Below are positions 57,501 to 64,000 of a DNA stretch of 64,000 bases, one piece after another. Both the position numbers and the translations under genes were made by a program. Below the pieces are notes generated by a model. That model had not been told where the DNA came from, made no database searches, and was given only the letters and a program-made list of their open reading frames with translations. Numbering within the stretch: the stretch's first letter is position 1; every line of letters begins with the position of its first letter. This stretch comes from Melampsora larici-populina 98AG31 (Eukaryota > Basidiomycota > Pucciniomycetes > Pucciniales > Melampsoraceae). The stretch lies in the NCBI RefSeq assembly GCF_000204055.1, contig NW_006768777.1, positions 882,036 to 946,035 on the forward strand, in the 5' to 3' direction.

Positions 57501-59505
57501 CTTGAAGTCTTCTGATATGAAGTCTTGTAGTCTAAGATTCGTAGACCTTTTGGTGAGAAAGCCTTGAATCAGGTGAGAAAGGTAGGAGGGGCAGTGGTGT
57601 TGGCGGAGGATGTGCAATAGTCTTTCACGGTGAACTGATGGATATGCGGATTTAACATCGAGGAATAGAGCTGTGACTACTCGGTTTTTGCGCCATTGTT
57701 CTTTTATCCACGACGTCAGGATAAATAAGGCATCCTCTGTACTATGTTGGCGTCTACCACCCATGTGACACGGTGAGATAACTTGGAAGTTTTCAGCCCA
57801 ATAGGTAACTCTGCTGGTAATGATTTTCTCCAGTATTTTACCTAAGCAGCTAAGGAGTGCTATTGGCCGGTAAGAGTTCGGTTCCGAGTAACTGTCCTTC
57901 CCTGCCTTTCGGATGATAATTGTTATTGCTGATTGCCACGAATTTGGGAAGTATCCATGTTTGAAGCAGGCGTTAAACAGGTTACAGAGTTCGTCTTCTA
58001 TTGCTGGGAGGGCTAATCTGATCAATTCATTAGATAATTCATCGCCTCCCTTGGCTTTCTTGCTGGGCGTTTTGGCTACGATTCGTCTCAGTTTGTCTAT
58101 TTCTAGTGGAGGGTAAGGGTGTAGAGGAGTATTGGTGCTGTCGACGTTATGTTGGGTTTGAGGAATATCCGAAAGATCCGCCTCGATGTGGGCCACCGAG
58201 GTGCCGTAGAATAGGAGTTCTGCCTGAGTGTTTTTATCGGTAGTGACCGATCCGTCCGTTTGAAGGAGTGGCGCTACTTCGCCTGATAACGCAGTTTTGG
58301 TGTAACGATAGGCTTTGAAAGTCGTGTTGCCCGAGCATGAAGCTAAGAACTTCTTCCAATGCGTTGCTTTTGATATCCGTACTTGGTCTTTGAAGAAGTT
58401 TTGCCAGTCTTGGTAACATTGATATGCTTCGGGGAGGTTGGAACGGATCATCCAGCGTCTGGCACGGTTGCGGTTCTTCACAATCGGATCAAGTCGTTCC
58501 TTATCCCACCAGGCTTTGTACTTTCTCAGGTTGGTCTTGACTTTTTTCCCCTGTTCATTGGCCGCTTCAAGAACGATTTTGGAAAGGGTTGTTGTGCCTG
58601 AGTCTATGTCCTCTACCGTCGAGTACACTGGTGGGAGTAAGGGGATTTTTTGTTGGATACTATTATGGAGCAAATTTGTGTCTATGTCAGTTAGCTTCAA
58701 AGAGATATGTTCTGATGGCGGGGGAGTAAGGAGAAGGTTAAGGAAAATAGCTACGGGTAAGTGATCCGATGCTAATCCATCTTTTCACCGTGAGGTTCCA
58801 GCTGATCCAGATTTGGTCGATGGCTGTGGGTGAGGTGCCTGCTGAGAATCTGGTGGGTGTACCTCTGGGGGATGCGAGTTTCAAGCCTATGGATCCACAA
58901 AGTTGAAGGAATTTCTTAGCTTGCGTGTCAGTTCTCTTGTATTCCGGGGGGTTCCAGTAGGTATGATGTAGGTTGGAGTCCGTTGTGATGATGGATGCGT
59001 GGTTGCGATTGTAGTGACGGCGGAGCCACCTTTCTAAGGTAGTTAGACCCCTGCTTGAGTTGGGAGGGTTGTACCAGGAGATTATTCGAAGGTGTGGTTT
59101 GTGAGATTCGGGGGGTTTGATATCGACGGCTAGGATAATATCAGACATACTTGGGAGAATAGAGATTTGTGAGGATTGGAATAATTTTGAGATATAAATG
59201 ACTACTCTGGGGCGGTCCTCCCAGGAATTTGCCCGGTAGTCGTATGCCGAAATGAGGTGCCATGCTTCATGTGCCGGGAAGGAGAGGTTAAGCGTATTAA
59301 ACCACGGTTCTTGAAGAGAAAGGACTGTGTATTGCGTTTGAGTGAGCGCTTCTAGTGTGATGTGTTGGGATTTGTTGCAGTTGAGATGAAGAATTGAAAA
59401 GTTATTTAAGAGTGAGGGTAGTTCAGATGAAACGTTTTCTTGAGAGAAATCAACTTCAGTTAGAGGTGCTGGATTTGGGATTTCTACTGGTCTATTATAA
59501 TTCAT
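54588..59505 (-). pseudogene. LINE ORF2: endonuclease, reverse transcriptase and RNase H (broken)
   Basis: ORF2 starts at ATG 59505, overlapping the ORF1 stop by 11 nt. The apurinic-type endonuclease has ILHLNCNKSQ, LSLQEPWF, TTDSNLHHTYW and IDQIWISW. Its final SDHLPV motif lies in another frame, so there is a one-base shift at about 58775. The reverse transcriptase (58700-56950) has SYRPIALLSCLGKILEKI, FLDVKSAYPSV, NGLPQGSPLSVVLY and FIDDIVH at the active site. An insertion then breaks the protein after AWFTQK. The frame resumes at about 55970 (TTIQNAANRIALGAF) and leads to RNase H (FTDGSV, HEMELLGLLLG, FFSDNQGAL, YWTPGHEGVELNELADQLA) and a C-terminal CSKCGKIENTQHYLLFC finger, ending at 54588. 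Confidence 0.85.
55970..56930. mobile_element. Insertion of about 1 kb within the LINE (possible solo LTR)
   Basis: The coding match to a LINE stops at about 56930 and resumes at about 55970. On the plus strand the insert starts TGTTAGGCTAGTAGAGTC, and on the minus strand it therefore ends TAACA, as LTRs do. I found no matching end or 5-bp target duplication on the other side, so the type is uncertain. Confidence 0.45.
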
Positions 59506-60722
59506 CTTCAATTATGATAGGAGTAGTAATTCTAAACTGTGTGTTTCTTAGTGGGCAGGTAAGGCTTTTGGGGGAGTGGGCGTATTTTGGAAGAAATCTG
59601 TCAACATTAGTGTTAGTTCTTTGTGCATCAAAACTTACGCATCTGGCACCGTTCTGGTTGACATCGTTATTTGCACAGTCTTTTGTATTGTGGGAATCAC
59701 CACATTTGACGCAGTGAGCGGTGAATTTGCATGAGGATTGGGTATGATTTAAATCTAGACAATTGAAGCACATGGTAGGTCCTTGTACATACAGTTTACT
59801 TTTGAGTCGATTACCATCAAAGCATAGGCCACCTTTTTCAATCTTTTGCGCAAGTATTTTGTCTACTAAGTTTGACCACTATCGTTCCGTGTTTCTTCCC
59901 CGTGTCTGCTGGGTTTTTGATCCAACGAGCTGAATGCAGGGAGTTACGGGGTATATCGTTCTGTTCGCTAAGTTTGTTGAGGAAGCTAGGATCGTGGACT
60001 TCGAATTCAGCTGGGACATACTTAAAGAGGATCGGGTAGCGAGTTTGCGTGGTTTCGAATTCCTTATGGGCAAGTTTCGTCCATTTGTGTTTGTTTTCTA
60101 AGAGCCATTGTTTCATTAATTGATTGGCTACTGTCATCATGACGTCGCCGGATTTCATTAGAGCTGCTGTTTTGATCCTGACTGGCGTATCGTGAACTTT
60201 GGCGTCAATGGATTCAAGTGCGGAGTTGATTTTTTGAACTATGGCCAGGTTGGAGAAATCTTTGAATGGTTCACTTCCTTGAGCCTTATGAATTATCAAG
60301 GTTGCCACTTTGAATTCGTTAATTTCAGAGTTTTTAGGGGGGAGTTTTGGCGCCTGATTCGTTTTCGTCGTCGCCTTTGGGTAAGGGTTCGTCCAAACAT
60401 TGGTTCGAGTTTGTTGAGGTTGGGTTGGCTGGGTAGTGGACAGTTGAGAGGACGATCGTTTGGCTTTAAGCTGGCGGATCTCTTCTTGTAGTACCTTGAT
60501 CGTATTGTTGAGCTCTTTAATTGTGCTTTCAAATCCTGCCATCATTTTGATCATGATTTGAATTAAGCCTTCGTTTGAATCCGAGTTTAGGGTGGTAGTC
60601 ATAGATGGGGAACTTAGTTCGCTCATCATGGAATCCACATTGTTCGATCGAATTCTGATCGGGTTTTTGGAGGGGGGGTTGGGTCCGCCGTCGCCGGTAT
60701 CCGGCGGCCTTTTTGGGGGCAT
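59495..60722 (-). pseudogene. LINE ORF1 (Gag-like, frameshifted)
   Basis: The ATG at 60722 opens a Pro-rich N-terminus, a coiled coil (FESTIKELNNTIKVLQEEIRQ), a Gln/Pro-rich linker and a nucleic-acid-binding region. At about 59875 the frame is lost (it ends ...QNTCAKD at 59838). In the next frame the protein continues LVDKILAQKIEKGG, then CFNCLDLNHTQSSC and CVKCGDSHNTKDC, two zinc knuckles, to TAA at 59497-59495. One inserted base would explain the shift. Confidence 0.82.
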
Positions 60723-60802
60723 GGTTGGGGATTGATCGATTGGTTTTGTTTGATGAAGTCTATGGATGTCTTTTGAGTGGTGATGTTTTCACAGAGCTAT
60801 AC

Positions 60803-62190
60803 AGTCAGCTCTCGAAGAGCACCATCCAGATTGGGAAGTAGGCCCGGGGCCGTGTCGGACATGTTTCATCCTACGACCTTTTGTTACACACATCATAATA
60901 AAGAAATTTAAAATCATAGGAAACGAGGAGTAACAAACCCTATCTATCCTATTGCTATCAATGCTTTTGAAATAAGAACGTTTGTTTCGATTCTTGATGA
61001 ATGTCGTTATTAACATTCATCTCGATTCTTAACGCCCGTGATGCGAACATCACCACATTGCTCACCGTTCAAGACATGGTGAAGTTCCTCTGCGTCGCCG
61101 CTGATGTGGTAGTGCTTTCATAAAACTCGCTACAGCTCACTACATTCCGAAGGCCTATGTATACGCCTTACTGCGAGTGTTCTATGTACTGACAACTTGT
61201 AGTGATTGATTTCCAAACAGCAGATTAGATGTCCGGAACAAAATAGTAATTGCTTTGGTCAATATAAGCCACATTGTTATTTCAAAAGGAAAAAATCATA
61301 TTGATGAGATCGATGGGTTGATGCTATAGTACAAATGAGAAATTTCCAAGTCGAAGTGCCTCAAAAAACATTTTCCTGTAACGATTATAAGTGTTTAGTT
61401 GCCCACAATATGATCTCGATCTGAACCACAGATTCCTCGTCAGATTGTATATCTGAGAGTGCTTTTAAGCGTTGGCCATGATCTGAGCAGCTGGTAATTT
61501 GTGCTGACAGGTTGTTCTTCTTTTTTGAGAAGCGCATGTTGTTGTTTTTTGGTTAATGATATGGGGTGCTAGAAATATCCGCATTGGTCATAGCTTCCAG
61601 GAACCTTTCCGCTTCTGGACGTTTGACTGTTATGATCACACAAAATGGCTTTGTACAGGATGGGGGGAGTCAGAGAAGCTAACAGAAGATTGGGCAAGAA
61701 GAGGAAAGTTCGTGATTGGTGTTCTACTAATCTAGTGGGATATGTCACGGAGGGTTTCACGAGGGGCTCAGTCCAATACGCCAACCCTAGAAGGATAAGT
61801 TACTAATCCTAATACCTCCTTCCCAACCACAGGTTGATCATGCTTAGGGTTAGTAGCGCAGAAGCCTCCTGCTCTCCAAGCCCACGATACCGGATCAGAA
61901 GACGGTCTCGCTCCCTTCGCAGGCTTCCGTCTCATCCTTTGACAGGCAGCGTATCACTCAGATTTACCTACCAAGACAAATCCTCCCACCCTGTTCCTTA
62001 GCTCTCTGGGTGTAGTCACACGAAATACGTTGTCAGCACACTGTACAAGCAGCCGGATCATCATAGTTTCAGATAGAGTTTCCCTTTATTTCGTTTCCCG
62101 CTCTATTTCCGCAACCTGCATTGGCAGTACAGAAATACATGCACGCCTAAGTTAATTTTCAGGTTCTTCCAGAGTATCTGCATGGACTTT
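60803..62190. other. Intergenic between the LINE and the right-end retroelement
   Basis: No gene recognised. From about 61.85 kb composition becomes GC-richer, suggesting the 5' region of the right-hand element begins there. Confidence 0.4.
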
Positions 62191-62193
62191 TGA

Positions 62194-63960
62194 AGAATTT
62201 TGAACCAAGACGATGCAGCCGAAGATCAGCCGCAAGATGCAAACGTCACTCAACGACGATTGGCCGAAGTGCTACGGGCATACAACCACGCAGGCGGAGC
62301 CAATTATATCGGCATCTGGGAGCTCCGGAACAGATTTGCAACCGTTGTTCCGTACACTGACCCCTATTTCATACCGAGGTTTTCAGAATTCGCCCTCTCA
62401 GCCCGTGAGCTGGACCAGCAGAACGGGAGGCCTTCCTTCCAACTCGGCGGATTCATTCCTGATCCCGCACTTACAGTCGAGCAGACGCCACCGGTCGTGT
62501 TACACCCAGACGCCTTCAGGAACTTCAGGCCTCAACAACCCCCGCAACCACAACAGCCCCAACCGCCCCAGCACAGGGACCAGTCACCACCAGGGCAACA
62601 ACGAGACCGCGCATACCGGCCACGCCTCCCGCCCATCGACCAACTCTAAGAGCCAGCCGGACAGAGAGCGTTCGGGGCTACGGGCCTTGCAGCTCTTAAT
62701 GCGAGAAGGCAGGTACAACAAGCGGAACATCATTCTAACCCTGCCCCAGACCCACTCGGACTCGACGCCGACGAGCTGCCAAACCCGCCCAAACGGAACG
62801 CTGACGATGCTTCCAAGAAGAAACGAAGGAAGAAGCGCAGCAGACAATCGTCAAGATACAAGCGACGAAGCAAGAAGAGCGATTCCTCATCCTCTAGTTC
62901 AAGCGATTCATCCTCGTCTTCGTCTGACAGCTCAAGCGACGCAGATGAAGTGGCAGAAAAGTTTCCTTTCACAGAAGGTAAGAACCGGATCGCCGGACCG
63001 TTACCTACCGCCGCCCAGCAAATTGTCGACGGCGTGGCCAGGTACAAGAAAGCAGGCTGGACCGTGTCAGTCGACCGTTTCAACCTCGAACCCGGGAGGC
63101 CACTCGGTTTCCCTTTCTCCCTGGTACCAGCACTCCTTCGAGGCCATTACATCTGCCCAACCAAGGTACTCTGGCCGGACGAATACAACGCCAAGAAGTC
63201 GCCCAAACCCACAGACACCTTCACCACCATCCGCCATTTCTTCACCGCCAAACGGGACTGGAGGAAAGTCATTGCACTTATTGGCAAAGCAATTGTCTTT
63301 GCTTTCCCGTGCGCTGAAGACAACATGCGCGATTACCTCGAACACATCTACGATATGCTCGCCCTATTTGCAGAAGAGCACGGGGACTGGTCAAAGATCG
63401 TCGATTACGACGCACGACTACGCATTGCCTTCGCCACCAGACCAGCACTATCCTTCGGCGACTTCGACAGCCCAGTCCTCCTCGCAGTCAGGCAGATCGC
63501 CACAGCCTCGGGAGCCGCACACCAACGTGCCACTCCCCTCCCCCAGAACACCTCCTATCTACCCCCCAATCCGCCGTTGCATCAACGCAACCCCCTCTCA
63601 GGTGCACCAAGCACGAGACCCCATAGGGATTCTACCCACGCGTCAAAGCGGAAAGCTACCACGGCTCCTACGCCAAGGCCTCTATGGCACGGCAATATTA
63701 AGCCGAGTAAGCACAAGCTCCATAGGAATCAACCTATTCACTTTCGCTCCCTAAGAGCACAGAACTGACAAGCCCCGACGCTTCTCTCCCTTTCATCACT
63801 CCAAGTTCCTAAAGACGCCCCACCAAATCTACAGATATGCGGGAATTGGAATGTTGGGCTATGCAGCAACCCCTGCCGAAACGGGCGCATCCACAACGTG
63901 TGTGATGTCGTCGGATGCAACGCATCCCACACCAGGAAGCAGCACTACGGCTCGTCCTAA
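62194..63960 (+). pseudogene. Gag-like open frame of a retroelement, possibly DIRS-type (partial element)
   Basis: One reading frame runs through this region with only two stops (TAA 62647-62649, TGA 63766-63768). In order it has RRLAEVLRAYNHAGG and FIPRFSEFALSARELD, a Pro/Gln-rich linker, a basic KKKRRKKRSR cluster and a Ser/Asp run (62885-62945). A folded-looking domain follows (TEGKNRIAGPLPTAAQQIVDG..., GHYICPTKVLWPDEYN), then, past the TGA, a Cys/His cluster (ICGNWNVGLCSNPC...HNVCDVVGC). A C-terminal finger of this type is found in Gag-like proteins of tyrosine-recombinase (DIRS/Ngaro) elements, but other retroelements are possible. No in-frame ATG is visible near the 5' end. Codon composition is GC-richer than the host genes. 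Polymerase genes would lie to the right of the window. Confidence 0.5.
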
Positions 63961-64000
63961 AGCCTGCGTCGAACCTGTAAAGCAGTACGTGCTCAAAGAG

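Larger units (their letters stand above)
54097..60790 (-). mobile_element. Tad-like LINE retrotransposon, full length, inactive
   Basis: The minus-strand element ends in a 23-base poly(A) tail (T run 54097-54119). It is flanked by a perfect 12-bp target duplication ACAGAGCTATAC at 54085-54096 and 60791-60802, so it is complete to its 5' end. It carries ORF1 (coiled coil plus zinc knuckles) and ORF2 (endonuclease, reverse transcriptase, RNase H, terminal CCHC finger), the Tad1-clade layout of fungi. Frameshifts in both ORFs and an insertion of about 1 kb (about 55970-56930) make it dead. Confidence 0.88.

Noticed and set aside
62213..63754. Longest frame in the right-end element (513 codons)
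   Set aside because: Low-complexity Ser/Pro/Thr/Arg composition typical of an off-frame reading of GC-rich DNA. The other frame carries folded-looking domains and the Cys/His cluster.

Overview
This 64 kb window looks like nuclear DNA of a basidiomycete fungus, most likely a rust (Pucciniales). The DNA is AT-rich. Host genes are cut by many short GT-AG introns. Dispersed transposons fill much of the space, and there are small secreted proteins of the kind rusts carry. The species call is an inference from gene style and transposon types, not from a marker gene. There are two assembly gaps (6643-7460 and 26554-26653), and both have suspicious flanks.

Layout, left to right. The amino-terminal exons of a VPS34-type phosphatidylinositol 3-kinase run off the left edge (minus). 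A truncated hAT transposon remnant follows (about 1.6-4.1 kb), then an F-box/leucine-rich gene broken by a stop codon and gap 1 (6.0-8.2 kb). A secreted glycine/histidine-rich protein gene comes next, split by an 817-bp CACTA-type element (9.3-10.8 kb). After a 4.6 kb stretch without recognisable genes there is a housekeeping cluster: a peroxisomal-type adenine nucleotide carrier (15.4-16.8), a putative Sld7-like replication factor (17.5-19.6, minus) divergent from the ribosomal RNA processing factor EFG1 (19.9-20.8), and an unrecognised multi-exon gene (22.0-24.0). A two-gene PIF/Harbinger transposon occupies 24.7-29.4 kb and contains gap 2.

From 30 to 42 kb lie a roughly 250-bp tandem repeat next to a truncated protein kinase gene, a glycine tRNA gene with a probable 8-nt intron, and a striking head-to-head pair encoding two subunits of one complex: eIF3m (minus) and eIF3f (plus), with start codons 204 bp apart. 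A cluster of miniature elements follows. From 43.5 to 49.5 kb there is a larger decayed hAT transposon with terminal inverted repeats and GCGGAGC-rich ends. A five-exon gene for a small secreted cysteine-rich protein is at 52.8-53.6 kb (minus). A full-length but dead Tad-like LINE with a 12-bp target duplication fills 54.1-60.8 kb (minus), itself interrupted by a roughly 1 kb insertion. The right end (62.2-64.0 kb) is GC-richer and holds a Gag-like open frame of a retroelement that continues past the window.

Genes that belong together: eIF3m and eIF3f (translation initiation) share one intergenic region. The Sld7-like gene and EFG1 share another. The Harbinger transposase and its Myb/SANT-like partner form one two-component transposon. 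I found no CRISPR, no rRNA and no clearly new enzymatic system. The most informative observations are the precise transposon insertion in the secreted-protein gene, the divergent eIF3 pair, the secreted cysteine-rich gene with an odd splice site, and the two assembly-gap anomalies.
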